From the NCBI GenBank assembly GCA_964510225.1, contig CAZEAN010000013.1, positions 1-64,000 of the forward strand: a stretch of 64,000 nt of DNA, given 5' to 3'. The number at the start of each line of letters is the position of its first letter. Within the stretch, counting starts at the first letter, position 1. Shown here piece by piece: positions 1 to 8,860 of the stretch. This stretch comes from CAZEAN01 sp964510225. Lineage in GTDB: Bacteria; Planctomycetota; Planctomycetia; Isosphaerales; Isosphaeraceae. Under the pieces are notes generated by a model. The model worked only from the letters and a program-made list of their open reading frames with translations, ran no database searches and was not told the DNA's origin. The position numbers and the translations under genes are program-made.

Positions 1-1
1 G

Positions 2-616
2 GGGACTGGCAAAGAGGTGCTCGGTGTGGTCGAGCTGGGCGTCGGATTCGTCGGAATTATCGTGCCGGAACCAGGAACGACCGCTGCGGGAGTTGCGGTC
101 TTCACACTCGGTGCCAATTCGGTAGCCGATGGGTTTTCACAGCTAGCTGGCGCTAACAAGGGACACGGCTACAATATTCTCGGCGAGGGTATGGCGGCCC
201 TCGGTTCCGGAATCGCCAAAATTACTGGAGGGGATCCTGAGATCGGGGGAATGGTCGGGAAAGGAGTGTTCGTGGTAACGTCCGTAGCAGTCGGTTCGCT
301 CGGAAGCATTCGGATCCTCAAAGTGCCGGGCCAGGCATTCCTAAGGACCGGGCTCGGCGGCCAAGCGGGTGGCGCTGCCGTAGGCCGAGTCGATATGTTC
401 TACGGAAGCTACCGAGCCAAAGACGGGCTGACTATCTTTAGCATTAACAACAATGCAGGCAAGTCGTTCCTCCGCTTCGTGACTCACGGTGGGAAGCTTG
501 TCGTTAACGGACGGATTGTCGGGGTCGAACGCGTCTTGAAGCATGAGAGTAGCGCTCGAGAGATCATCAAAGGGCTCCTGAAATTGCTCGCCCATGGAGC
601 GAAACTGGGATGGTAG
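2..616 (+). CDS. C-terminal part of a Gly/Ala-rich, polymorphic-toxin-like protein (5' end outside window)
   Basis: The frame is open to the left edge, so this is the 3' end of a longer gene; a GTG at 17 is only an internal candidate start. About 205 codons are visible. The first ~105 residues are Gly/Ala/Val-rich and hydrophobic, like the pretoxin or membrane-associated segments before toxin domains in Rhs/WapA-type proteins. The last ~90 residues are more polar and basic and end in LLAHGAKLGW. I recognise no catalytic motif. The stop overlaps the next gene by 7 bp, and a small acidic gene directly after is typical of toxin-immunity pairs. The toxin reading is inference from architecture and context; it could also be an ordinary surface-protein tail. 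Confidence 0.55.
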   Translation, partial: GTGKEVLGVVELGVGFVGIIVPEPGTTAAGVAVFTLGANSVADGFSQLAGANKGHGYNILGEGMAALGSGIAKITGGDPEIGGMVGKGVFVVTSVAVGSLGSIRILKVPGQAFLRTGLGGQAGGAAVGRVDMFYGSYRAKDGLTIFSINNNAGKSFLRFVTHGGKLVVNGRIVGVERVLKHESSAREIIKGLLKLLAHGAKLGW

Positions 617-1110
617 CGGACGAAGAACATCCCGAGATTTCCTGGATTGAGAATTCTAGCCTAGAAGACGAGCGTCGATTCTCAGACCAGCTTGTTTCTA
701 TAATCAGCAGTGCTCTGCCGTCACTTGCTGAGGATCGTGTTCGGTTATTCTTCTTGATCCCCACGCCGGCGCCACACCCGGACGCTGAGGCAAGGATGAT
801 TAACGAAATCAATTACCCCACAGAAGGGACGGGGGACGTCCGTCTCATCATGCTCCCGCGCGGCGGACGCTGCTATGTGGTCTCTGCAGAAGACCGGCTG
901 CGTGCCCTTGTTCCCCTCGCATTTCGACTCGGACCTCCAGAACTGACCTTCCTCGCCTCGAACTGTACTTTCGATCAACATGCATTGGAGTCCGAGATCA
1001 CTGATTTCGTGCTCAATGCTTTAATCGCCGAGAGGCCCCAGCGACTAGCGAACCCCCGTCTTGTCGCTGGATTGCATTTCGACTCTGGGGACCTCGTCGA
1101 AGTCTTCTAA
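610..1110 (+). CDS. Small acidic cytosolic protein, possible immunity protein
   Basis: 166 residues, starting at an ATG inside the end of the preceding gene (7 bp overlap), so the two are translationally coupled. There is no signal peptide or membrane segment and the composition is acidic. I do not recognise the family. Position, size and acidity fit an immunity protein for the upstream toxin-like C-terminus, but no immunity family motif is visible. An unrelated hypothetical protein is equally possible on sequence alone. Confidence 0.6.
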   Translation: MVADEEHPEISWIENSSLEDERRFSDQLVSIISSALPSLAEDRVRLFFLIPTPAPHPDAEARMINEINYPTEGTGDVRLIMLPRGGRCYVVSAEDRLRALVPLAFRLGPPELTFLASNCTFDQHALESEITDFVLNALIAERPQRLANPRLVAGLHFDSGDLVEVF

Positions 1111-1135
1111 ACGAGGTATTGAGGGAGGGCGGATG

Positions 1136-1156
1136 ACCCTTCCCTTTCGGGAGGGT
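1136..1156 (+). terminator. Hairpin after the toxin/immunity-like pair
   Basis: ACCC-T-TCCC, loop TTTC, then GGGAGGGT: an eight-pair GC-rich stem with one bulged T, 26 bp after the stop at 1110. No clear T tract follows, so it is at best a weak or factor-assisted terminator. It also lies downstream of the minus-strand epimerase gene and could end both units. Confidence 0.4.
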
Positions 1157-1237
1157 AGCGAACAAGCCTCCAGACCCAGAATCGAAGAAGTCCAGAAAGT
1201 GTACCGCGAGTAACAAAGTGGGTGAGTTCAAGAGCGA

Positions 1238-1648
1238 TTACTTTGGAGGTTCACAGAGTTCGGTCAGGACACTATGAGTGCTCTTGGGGTGAGCGAAGGC
1301 GATCTGCATGTGGTGCGCACCAGCGCGGGGTGCCTCGTCGATCATCCTGAGTCCGGCTTCCTTCCACTCGGCGATCCGATCTTCGATTCCTTCAACCGTG
1401 AAAGCGACGTGGTGGAGTCCTTCACCACGTTTGTCGATGAAGGTAGCGACAGTACTCGAGGGGTCAGTCGGTTCGAGGAGTTCGAAGCGGACGGGTCCTA
1501 TTTTGAAGAAACCGACACGGACCTTCTGATCCGCAACCTCCTCAACTCCCTCGAACTCTGCACCCAAGGTTTGTTCGTAATACAGGCGTTGATCGTCAAT
1601 GGAACGGACAGCGATACCGATGTGGTTGAGTGCCTTGACCGGTGTCAT
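1238..1648 (-). CDS. mce: Methylmalonyl-CoA epimerase (VOC family)
   Basis: Interconverts (2S)- and (2R)-methylmalonyl-CoA, linking the carboxyltransferase product to the B12-dependent mutase. 136 residues, the usual length. It has two VOC half-domains with the expected metal-ligand regions: NHIGIAV near the N-terminus, GLHHVAF in the middle and VLTELCE near the C-terminus. The stretch AHPKSTHSVLTELC is typical of this epimerase. It is the last gene of the minus-strand methylmalonyl-CoA operon, 33 bp after the biotin carrier, which supports the specific assignment over a generic VOC protein. Function rests on family and context. Confidence 0.93.
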   Translation of the reverse strand: MTPVKALNHIGIAVRSIDDQRLYYEQTLGAEFEGVEEVADQKVRVGFFKIGPVRFELLEPTDPSSTVATFIDKRGEGLHHVAFTVEGIEDRIAEWKEAGLRMIDEAPRAGAHHMQIAFAHPKSTHSVLTELCEPPK

Positions 1649-1681
1649 GAGAGAATCCTTCGTGGTAGTTGACTCCTGATC

Positions 1682-2068
1682 TCATTCGAATTCGATGAGG
1701 ACTTGCCCCTGCTGGACACTGTCTCCTACGTTCGCGTTGATCTTGGCGATCTTACCAGCGACGGGGGCGGTGATGACGGTCTCCATCTTCATCGCCTCAA
1801 GGACGATCAGGATATCGTTGGGACCGATCGACTGCCCGGCCTCGACTTCGATCTTTGATACGAGGCCGGAGAGTGGACTTCGGCAGACCTTGCTTTCGTC
1901 GGCAACCGGAGCTTGAGAGGGTGGTGCTGCTGGTGCAGCCGTCGTTGGAGCTCCAGGAATACGTGCCCGACCCGAAGGTGGAACGTAAGCGGGTCGCGGT
2001 GACTCAGGTTCGGCGACCTCGACGTCGACCTCGAAGATTTTGCCGTCGACGGTGATCTTGAGTTTCAA
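1682..2068 (-). CDS. Biotin carboxyl carrier subunit of the methylmalonyl-CoA carboxyltransferase
   Basis: 128 residues. A short N-terminal domain (1-20) is followed by a Pro/Ala-rich linker (about 21-60) and a C-terminal biotinyl domain with the biotinylation motif EAMKMET; the lysine is the attachment site. It carries CO2 between the 12S and 5S carboxyltransferases. The start is TTG at 2068, preceded by GGAG about 6 bp upstream; no ATG is available. It is the 1.3S-like subunit of a transcarboxylase or the gamma subunit of a decarboxylase. A second, distinct biotin carrier is encoded at 13785-14189 with the Na+ pump genes. Confidence 0.93.
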   Translation of the reverse strand: MKLKITVDGKIFEVDVEVAEPESPRPAYVPPSGRARIPGAPTTAAPAAPPSQAPVADESKVCRSPLSGLVSKIEVEAGQSIGPNDILIVLEAMKMETVITAPVAGKIAKINANVGDSVQQGQVLIEFE

Positions 2069-2158
2069 CGTACGCTCCTCGCGGTCGTTCTAAGTGAGAT
2101 GGTTGCCAGGGACTGTTGTGATCGAAGATCAAACACAGATGTCGACTCTTGAGGCGTG

Positions 2159-2440
2159 CTATGTTGACAACCGGTGTGAAGCCTGGACAGTGACCCTGCC
2201 CTGCTGGGCCCATGCCGCCGAACCTAACAAGCGGATCTGTCGGATGCGAGCCCGCTTGCCAAGATACGCAGCGATCGCAGCGCTGATGGAGAGGATCAGT
2301 TCCTCGCTGATTGTCGGATCTTGCGTTTCAGTCTGGGCCGCTTCCACGGCCGCGAGACGGTCCGAGAGAGCAGCGACTTCGCGTTTGAGTGATTCGACTG
2401 CCTCGAGGATCCGTGTCAGTTCGTTCGGCTCGGGGGGCAT
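2159..2440 (-). CDS. Small accessory subunit of acyl-CoA carboxyltransferase (OadG C-terminal-like)
   Basis: 93 residues: an N-terminal coiled coil (about 5-38, SLKREVAALSDRLAAVEA) then an alpha/beta module with ISEELILSISAAIAAYLGKR and a tail with WAQQGRVTVQASH. The second module matches the C-terminal half of the OadG-like protein at 14193-14597 (IPPETLVVIAAAVEEM, HPYRIVRIKG, WVMAARMQ). Small proteins of this kind lie between the carboxyltransferase and biotin carrier genes in transcarboxylase and decarboxylase operons and probably stabilise the complex. The start ATG has a GGAGG about 9 bp upstream. There is no membrane segment, unlike its homologue in the pump operon. Confidence 0.8.
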   Translation of the reverse strand: MPPEPNELTRILEAVESLKREVAALSDRLAAVEAAQTETQDPTISEELILSISAAIAAYLGKRARIRQIRLLGSAAWAQQGRVTVQASHRLST

Positions 2441-2460
2441 CGTTGTGGTCCTCCGGTTCC

Positions 2461-4023
2461 TCAGAGGGGGATTAGCCCGTGTTTCTTGGGCGGCCGTACC
2501 TCACGCTTGGCTTCAAGGTACTCCAGTGCTCGAGCAAGATGATGGCGTGTTTCGGCCGGCTCGATGATATCGTCGACAAGGCGGCGACCCGCGGCGACGT
2601 AGGGCGTGGAAAAGGTCTGCCGATACTGTTCGATCAGCTCGGTGCGACGGGCGGCTTTGTCCTCTGCTTCCTGCATCTCTTTGCGGAAGACGATCTCCAC
2701 GGCGCCCTCAGCTCCCATGACAGCGACTTCGGCGGTCGGCCAGGCGAAAACCCGGTCGGCACCGAGGTCTTTGGAGCACATCGCAAGGTGAGCACCACCA
2801 TACGACTTCCGGAGGATCACCTGGATCTTCGGTACCGTCGTGGCTGAGTAGGCGAAGAGCATCTTCGCACCGTGCCGGATGATCCCACCGTGTTCCTGAT
2901 TGACTCCAGGCAAGAAGCCTGGAACATCGACAAAGGTGATCAAAGAGATGTTGAAGGCGTTGCAGAACCGGATGAACCGGCTCGCCTTCGTAGCGGCGTT
3001 GACATCGATCACCCCCGAGAGAACTGATGGCTGGTTGGCAATGATCCCGACCGACCGTCCCAAGATTCTAGCGAAACCAACGACGATATTCTGAGCGTAG
3101 CCCTCCTGGACCTCCAAGAAATCACCACCATCGACGACCCCACAGACGACGTCCCGAACGTCGTATCCCTGCTTTGCCTCGACGGGGACAATCTTCGCGA
3201 GTTCGGGGTTCGGATCTACGTTGTTGTCAAAGGCGACCCGGGGTGGGTCTTCGAGATTGTTGGCAGGCAAGAAGCTCAAGAGACGACGGCAGAGGTGTAA
3301 CGCTTCCTCGTCATTCTCCGCAACGAAGTGATTGACACCGGAGCGAGCCATGTGGGCGTCGGCACCACCGAGGTCCTCAGCATTAATCTCCTCTCCAGTC
3401 ACTTGCTTGATGACTTGAGGGCCTGTGATGAACATCTGCGACTTACGAGTCTGGATAATGAAATCGGTGAGGGCAGGTGAATAGGCCGCACCTCCAGCAC
3501 ACGGCCCGCAGATCAAAGAGATCTGCGGGACAGCCCCAGAGAGGGCGACGTTCGTGTAGAAGACTCGGCCGTATCCAGAGAGAGAATCGATCCCTTCCTG
3601 CACACGAGCACCACCCGAGTCGTTGATGAAGACAAACGGGGTGCCCGTCTGAAGGGCCATCTCCATAACGTCGGCCACTTTGTGAGAGTGGATCTCTCCC
3701 GCCGAGCCACCAAGAACTGTGAAGTCTTGGCTCGCAAGGTGGACGAGTCGGCCATCAATCGAGCCAGCACCCGTTACGACACCCTCAGCAGGAACTTCCT
3801 TGCCCGCCATCCCAAAGTGGACTTGTCGGTGTTGTGCGAGGAGACCAAACTCCTCGAAGCTGCCGTCGTCGAGCAGAGCATCCACACGCTCGCGGGCAGT
3901 GAGTTTTCCTTGTTCCTTCTGCTTGGCGAGCCGGTTGGGCCCACCGCCTTGTCGTAGATGCTCCTTGTGCGCTCGGAGTTCTTCGACTAGTTGATCCATT
4001 GTTTTTTGGGGAGTTGTACTCAT
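2461..4023 (-). CDS. mmdA: Methylmalonyl-CoA carboxyltransferase 12S / decarboxylase alpha subunit
   Basis: 520 residues, the full length for the biotin-dependent carboxyltransferase (crotonase-fold) family that includes the transcarboxylase 12S subunit, PccB and MmdA. The N-terminal carboxyltransferase half has GGSAGEIHSHKVADVMEMA and NDSGGARVQEG (CoA and oxyanion region). The C-terminal half has the second oxyanion segment, around GGAHLAM. The protein ends KKHGLIPL, as in MmdA/12S proteins. It transfers CO2 between methylmalonyl-CoA and biotin. It lies 20 bp after the 5S gene, and no biotin carboxylase is nearby, so a transcarboxylase or decarboxylase role is likelier than an ATP-dependent propionyl-CoA carboxylase. 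Confidence 0.93.
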   Translation of the reverse strand: MSTTPQKTMDQLVEELRAHKEHLRQGGGPNRLAKQKEQGKLTARERVDALLDDGSFEEFGLLAQHRQVHFGMAGKEVPAEGVVTGAGSIDGRLVHLASQDFTVLGGSAGEIHSHKVADVMEMALQTGTPFVFINDSGGARVQEGIDSLSGYGRVFYTNVALSGAVPQISLICGPCAGGAAYSPALTDFIIQTRKSQMFITGPQVIKQVTGEEINAEDLGGADAHMARSGVNHFVAENDEEALHLCRRLLSFLPANNLEDPPRVAFDNNVDPNPELAKIVPVEAKQGYDVRDVVCGVVDGGDFLEVQEGYAQNIVVGFARILGRSVGIIANQPSVLSGVIDVNAATKASRFIRFCNAFNISLITFVDVPGFLPGVNQEHGGIIRHGAKMLFAYSATTVPKIQVILRKSYGGAHLAMCSKDLGADRVFAWPTAEVAVMGAEGAVEIVFRKEMQEAEDKAARRTELIEQYRQTFSTPYVAAGRRLVDDIIEPAETRHHLARALEYLEAKREVRPPKKHGLIPL

Positions 4024-4043
4024 GGGAGGCCGGTCCTTTCTGC

Positions 4044-5558
4044 TCAGGCAGGCTCGACGGTAACTTTGCGGGACGTCTCACCGATCCGGACCTGGTAGGT
4101 AATGGGACTAGTGACGGGCCCTCGACTATCGATCGCCTTCGCAGCGGGGCTCGCGGCAGCAGCAGCGGCAGCAGCCGTGACGGGATCCTTACTCAAGTTC
4201 TTCGGTCCTTGATCGCGGGTTGCGAAGAACTTAGGAGCGACTTGAGGGAACATCGCATAGGTGAGGACGTCCTCGTCAGAACCGTTCGATCCTTCGAGGG
4301 CTAATGCCTTGGTCTTTAGCTCGTCCCACTCAGGTTCAAGGTGGTTGGCAGGACGGTCGCCAATCGCTTCCTTCTTGGCGTGTTGTGCAGCGAACCCAAT
4401 GACCTCGGGGTCACGTTCTCCGATTGTCTCACCGTAGTAGCCAAGCATCAGGTCGGCAAACTCTCCCGTGAGGACCTTGTACCGTCCCATTAAGACATTG
4501 AAGACCGCTTGGGTTCCAACAATCTGACTTGAGGGGGTGACCAGTGGAGGATAGCCGGCATCTTTGCGTACTCGGGGGACCTCTTCGAGGACCTCCGTGA
4601 CTCGATCACCGGCCCCTTGTTGCTTGAGCTGGCTCTCCATGTTCGAGATCATTCCGCCGGGGATCTGACTGTCGAAAATCGCTGTTTCGACACCGATAAA
4701 CTTTGATTCGAACTCAGCGTAGCGCGGCCTGATCTTGGCGAAATGCTTCTTGATGTTTAGCAGTCGATCTTTGTTAAGTCTCGTTGTGTAGCCGGTGTCT
4801 TCAAGCATCTCGACGAGAGCCTCGGTTGGGTTGTGACCTGGACCCAGGCTAAGCGACGAGATCGACGTGTCGACAATGTCAGCGCCGGCTTCGATCGCTT
4901 TCATCAGGCTTACCAGTGTCACTCCTGTCGTGGAGTGGACATGGACGTGGACGACCGTCTCCTGGCCGCACGCTTCCTTGATTCCCTTCACGATGTCGAA
5001 GGCGGGTTGGGGGCGTAAGAGCGCAGCCATGTCCTTGATGCAGATCGAATCACAGCCGAGGTCCTGTAGCTGCTTGGCCATCTCAACGAACTTCTCGACC
5101 GAGTGCATTGGTGACGTGGTGTAGCAAATTGTCCCCTCGGCATGTTTGCCCGTCCGCTTGACCGCCTTGAGCGCGTTCTCCAGATTTCGGATATCGTTCA
5201 GGGCGTCGAAGACCCGAAAGACATCCATGCCGTTCTCAGCTGATTTCTCAACGAATCGGTCAACGACGAGGTCTTGATAGTGCCTATATCCGAGCAGATT
5301 CTGACCCCGGAGCAGCATTTGAAGTCGAGAATTCGGCATGAGTTTCCGGAAAGTCCTGAGTCGCTCCCAGGGGTCCTCGTTTAGAAACCGGATGCAGGAA
5401 TCATACGTTGCGCCTCCCCAACACTCGACACTCCAGTAACCGGCTTGATCGATGTCCTCACAGGAGGAGACCATGTCCTCCAAGGCCATCCGAGTCGCGA
5501 GTAAGCTTTGGTGACCGTCTCGAAGCGCGAGTTCGGTGACCTCGACGGTACGTGACAT
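4044..5558 (-). CDS. Transcarboxylase 5S / oxaloacetate decarboxylase alpha subunit
   Basis: Carboxyltransferase acting on pyruvate/oxaloacetate: transfers CO2 from carboxybiotin to pyruvate or the reverse. 504 residues from the ATG at 5558, which has GGAG upstream and begins VEVTELALRDGHQSLLATRM; the frame stays open further upstream, but that extension lies in the gap after meaB and has no family similarity. DmpG/HMGL-type TIM barrel with the metal His pair in VHVHVHSTTG and the Lys expected to be carbamylated in CIKDMAALLRP. The C-terminal ~100 residues form the conserved PYC_OADA domain, followed by an Ala-rich linker and a short tail. No fused biotinyl domain, consistent with separate carriers. 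Confidence 0.93.
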   Translation of the reverse strand: MSRTVEVTELALRDGHQSLLATRMALEDMVSSCEDIDQAGYWSVECWGGATYDSCIRFLNEDPWERLRTFRKLMPNSRLQMLLRGQNLLGYRHYQDLVVDRFVEKSAENGMDVFRVFDALNDIRNLENALKAVKRTGKHAEGTICYTTSPMHSVEKFVEMAKQLQDLGCDSICIKDMAALLRPQPAFDIVKGIKEACGQETVVHVHVHSTTGVTLVSLMKAIEAGADIVDTSISSLSLGPGHNPTEALVEMLEDTGYTTRLNKDRLLNIKKHFAKIRPRYAEFESKFIGVETAIFDSQIPGGMISNMESQLKQQGAGDRVTEVLEEVPRVRKDAGYPPLVTPSSQIVGTQAVFNVLMGRYKVLTGEFADLMLGYYGETIGERDPEVIGFAAQHAKKEAIGDRPANHLEPEWDELKTKALALEGSNGSDEDVLTYAMFPQVAPKFFATRDQGPKNLSKDPVTAAAAAAAASPAAKAIDSRGPVTSPITYQVRIGETSRKVTVEPA

Positions 5559-5601
5559 TGGTTCGGACTCCAAGCAAGAAACGGCGAGCAGGATCGTTGG
5601 T

Positions 5602-6648
5602 TCAAGACAACGGTCCCGTTGAGGCAGAGTGAGGCCGACCGAGGGCCGCAGTGATCCGGTCGGCTGCGGTGGAAGGAGTGAGCTGACCTTGAGCAACTTG
5701 GCACTCGAGTTGGCTCGAGAGTTCGCGGAGGCTAGGGTGTTCCCTCAGCATACTGTGCAGGTGTTGGTTTACGAGATCCCACATCCATCGGACTGACTGT
5801 GTCCGTCGGCGTTCCTCGAAGAGCCTCGTCCGTTTCATCGTAGCTTGGTGGTTGCGTACTGCAGACCAAAGCTCATCGAGGCCGGTATTCGTCAACGCAC
5901 TACACGTCAGTACAGTTGGAATCCAAGGACCCTCGGGAGGATGCATCAGCCGGATGACGTTTCGATACTGATTCGCGGCACGCTGGACCTGCGCAACGTT
6001 TGCACCGTCAGCTTTGTTGATCGCTAGTAGATCGATCATCTCGATCAGGCCTCGCTTGATGCCCTGCAATTCGTCACCGGCTCCTGCGATCAGGACCGCG
6101 AGGAACGTATCGACCATTTCCGCAACAGAGGTCTCTGACTGGCCCACACCGACGGTTTCGATGATCACCACATCAAACCCTGCCGCCTCACAGACGAGCA
6201 TCGCTTCACGCGTGTTGCTCGCGACGCCGCCCAGTGTCCGCCCACTCGGTGAAGGACGTACAAAGGCATTGTCTTCCAGGCTGAGCTGAGCCATGCGGGT
6301 CTTGTCACCAAGGATGCTGCCACCAGTCAAGCGACTCGAAGGGTCGATCGCGAGGACAGCAACTCGATGCCCCGCAGCCAAGAGGTTCAGACCGAGTGCT
6401 TCGATCAGGGTACTTTTGCCCGCTCCCGGGACACCCGTAATTCCCAACCGAATCGACTTGCCCGCCTCAGGTACAAGTGCATCGAGTACATGCCGAGCGA
6501 GTTGACGATCATCGTGACGTTCTGATTCGATCAGTGTGATGACCCGGCTCAGGATTCCCCGCTTCTGAGCGAGCACTCCTTCAACATACTCTTCCGGAGC
6601 GAGCCGACCGCGGCGGGGCGGGGTCGGCGGCCCGGCTGAAATCGTCAT
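5602..6648 (-). CDS. meaB: Methylmalonyl-CoA mutase-associated GTPase MeaB
   Basis: G3E-family GTPase that chaperones methylmalonyl-CoA mutase, gating adenosylcobalamin loading and protecting the radical enzyme. 348 residues from the ATG at 6648, which has GAGG about 7 bp upstream and follows the mutB stop by 7 bp. P-loop GVPGAGKST near residues 69-77, Mg-binding AIDPSSRLTGGSILGDKTRM, switch segment ETVGVGQSE and base-recognition NKAD. The C-terminal helical dimerisation arm is present. Located directly after mutB, as usual. Confidence 0.95.
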   Translation of the reverse strand: MTISAGPPTPPRRGRLAPEEYVEGVLAQKRGILSRVITLIESERHDDRQLARHVLDALVPEAGKSIRLGITGVPGAGKSTLIEALGLNLLAAGHRVAVLAIDPSSRLTGGSILGDKTRMAQLSLEDNAFVRPSPSGRTLGGVASNTREAMLVCEAAGFDVVIIETVGVGQSETSVAEMVDTFLAVLIAGAGDELQGIKRGLIEMIDLLAINKADGANVAQVQRAANQYRNVIRLMHPPEGPWIPTVLTCSALTNTGLDELWSAVRNHQATMKRTRLFEERRRTQSVRWMWDLVNQHLHSMLREHPSLRELSSQLECQVAQGQLTPSTAADRITAALGRPHSASTGPLS

Positions 6649-6655
6649 GTTCGCC

Positions 6656-8860
6656 TCAAGCGACCCCAACAGGATCCTCCTGCTCCTCGGGAGCAAGAAG
6701 ATCCAGGAGTTTTAGTGCTGCCTTGGTGATGACCGTACCGGGGCCGAATACTGCAACTGCACCAGATTGATACAGCTCGTCGTAGTCTTGGGGAGGGATC
6801 ACTCCGCCGACAACGACAAGGATATCGTTTCGCCCTTCGTTGTCGAGTGCCTGCCGGATCGCTGGCACGAGGGTCAGGTGACCGGCTGCCAGCGAGCTCA
6901 CTCCGACAACGTGAACATCGTTGTCGACTGCTTCGCGTGCTGCTTCCTCCGGGGTCTGGAAGAGCGAACCGACATCAACATCAAAACCGAAATCAGCGAA
7001 GGCGGTCGCTACGACTTGCTGCCCTCGGTCGTGGCCATCCTGCCCGAGCTTGGCTATCAGTATTCGGGGGCGTCGCCCTTCCTGTCGTAGAAAGCTTTCT
7101 ACACGATCTTGGACCTTTGCGACTGCACCCTGACGGTCGCCGAACTGGCGAGCGTAGACACCGCTGATCTCATGCATCTCGGCTTTGTGCCGCCCACAGA
7201 CTCGCTCAAGAGCGAAGCTGATCTCGCCGACGGTCGCTCGTTTGCGGGCAGCATCGACTGCCAGTTCCAAGAGGTTGCCTTTCCCGGACTGTGCTGATTC
7301 GGTAAGAGCATTCAGCGCTGCCTCGACAGCGACCTGATCACGGTCGGCGCGGAGGGCTTCCAGACGTCGGATCTGTGCTTCGCGGACGGCTTGGTTGTCG
7401 ACCTTGAGGACTTTGATCGGCTCTTCCCGTTCCTGGACATACTTATTCACCCCGACGATTGTCTGGACGCCGGAGTCGATGTCCGCCTGGGTCCGGGCGG
7501 CCGCTTCTTCGATCCGGACCTTCGGAATTCCGGCCTCGAGTGCTTTTGCCATCCCACCGAGTTGCTCCACTTCGTAAAGATGAGCCCAGGCTCGGTGTGC
7601 CAATTCGTGGGTTAGTCGTTCCACGAAGTAGCTTCCTCCCCAGGGGTCGACAACCATATCAGTATCTGTCTCTTCTTGCAGAAACAACTGGGTGTTCCGA
7701 GCGATCCGAGCCGAAAAATCGGTCGGAAGTGCGAGTGCTTCATCGAGCGAGTTGGTGTGGAGACTCTGAGTGTGCCCTTGGGTCGCCCCCATTGCTTCAA
7801 TACACGTGCGGACTACATTATTGTACACGTCTTGAGCTGTTAGGCTCCAACCACTCGTCTGACTATGGGTCCGGAGTGACATACTCTTGAGGTTTTTGGG
7901 ATCGAATTGTTTGACGATCTTAGCCCAAAGTAAGCGAGCGGCGCGAAGTTTGGCAATCTCCATAAAGATGTCTTTGCCGATCGCCCAGAAGAAAGAGAGG
8001 CGGGGTGCGAAGTCGTCAATCCCGAGACCGGCCTCGATTCCAGAGCGGAGGTATTCGAGACCATCGGCGAGGGTGTAACCGAGTTCGAGATCAGCCGTTG
8101 CCCCTGCCTCTTGCATGTGGTAGCCACTGATGCTAATGCTATTGAACTTGGGCATCTGGGATGAAGTGTATTGGAAGATGTCCGAGATGACCCGCATGCT
8201 GGGCTCAGGTGGATAAATGTATGTGTTCCGGACCATGAACTCCTTGAGGATGTCGTTCTGAATCGTCCCTGCGAGCTTCTCACGGCTGACACCTTGCTCT
8301 TCCGCAGCCACAATATAGAGCGCCATGACGGGCAGTACCGCTCCATTCATGGTCATTGAGACGCTAATGTCACCAAGAGGGATTCCATCGAAGAGGATCC
8401 GCATATCGAGGATGCTATCGATCGCGACACCGGCCATCCCCACATCGGCACTAACACGAGGATTGTCGGAGTCGTAGCCCCGGTGGGTCGGGAGGTCGAA
8501 CGCGACGGAAAGCCCCTTTTGACCAGCAGCGAGATTCCGACGGTAGAAGGCGTTCGATTCTTCCGCTGTCGAGAAGCCGGCGTACTGTCGGACGGTCCAT
8601 GGTCGACCGACATACATTGTTGTGTAAGGTCCCCGGATGTAGGGCGGTACCCCAGGGATCGTTTCTAGATGAGCGAGTCCATCGAGATCGGCGGCAGAGT
8701 AAAGCGAGTGAAGGGAGATTTGTTCAGGAGTCTGTCGGGCGAGTTCGTCGATCGATCGACCGGCTTGAGCTTCAGCGGCAGTATGCCAACGACTGAGATT
8801 GGTGCCTGAAGTTGTACTGGAATTCCACTCAACATCCTTAAAGTTGGCGATCTGACTCAT
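6656..8860 (-). CDS. mutB: Methylmalonyl-CoA mutase large (catalytic) subunit
   Basis: Adenosylcobalamin-dependent isomerisation of (2R)-methylmalonyl-CoA and succinyl-CoA. 734 residues, full length. The N-terminal substrate-binding TIM barrel includes RGPYTTMYVGRPWTVRQYAG and AFDLPTHRGYDSD. The C-terminal B12 domain has the DxHxxG cobalt-ligand motif DGHDRG near residue 608, followed by the GVSSLAAGH loop. The ATG overlaps the mutA stop by 4 bp (ATGA), giving coupled heterodimer synthesis. No cobalamin riboswitch was recognised upstream of the operon. Confidence 0.97.
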   Translation of the reverse strand: MSQIANFKDVEWNSSTTSGTNLSRWHTAAEAQAGRSIDELARQTPEQISLHSLYSAADLDGLAHLETIPGVPPYIRGPYTTMYVGRPWTVRQYAGFSTAEESNAFYRRNLAAGQKGLSVAFDLPTHRGYDSDNPRVSADVGMAGVAIDSILDMRILFDGIPLGDISVSMTMNGAVLPVMALYIVAAEEQGVSREKLAGTIQNDILKEFMVRNTYIYPPEPSMRVISDIFQYTSSQMPKFNSISISGYHMQEAGATADLELGYTLADGLEYLRSGIEAGLGIDDFAPRLSFFWAIGKDIFMEIAKLRAARLLWAKIVKQFDPKNLKSMSLRTHSQTSGWSLTAQDVYNNVVRTCIEAMGATQGHTQSLHTNSLDEALALPTDFSARIARNTQLFLQEETDTDMVVDPWGGSYFVERLTHELAHRAWAHLYEVEQLGGMAKALEAGIPKVRIEEAAARTQADIDSGVQTIVGVNKYVQEREEPIKVLKVDNQAVREAQIRRLEALRADRDQVAVEAALNALTESAQSGKGNLLELAVDAARKRATVGEISFALERVCGRHKAEMHEISGVYARQFGDRQGAVAKVQDRVESFLRQEGRRPRILIAKLGQDGHDRGQQVVATAFADFGFDVDVGSLFQTPEEAAREAVDNDVHVVGVSSLAAGHLTLVPAIRQALDNEGRNDILVVVGGVIPPQDYDELYQSGAVAVFGPGTVITKAALKLLDLLAPEEQEDPVGVA

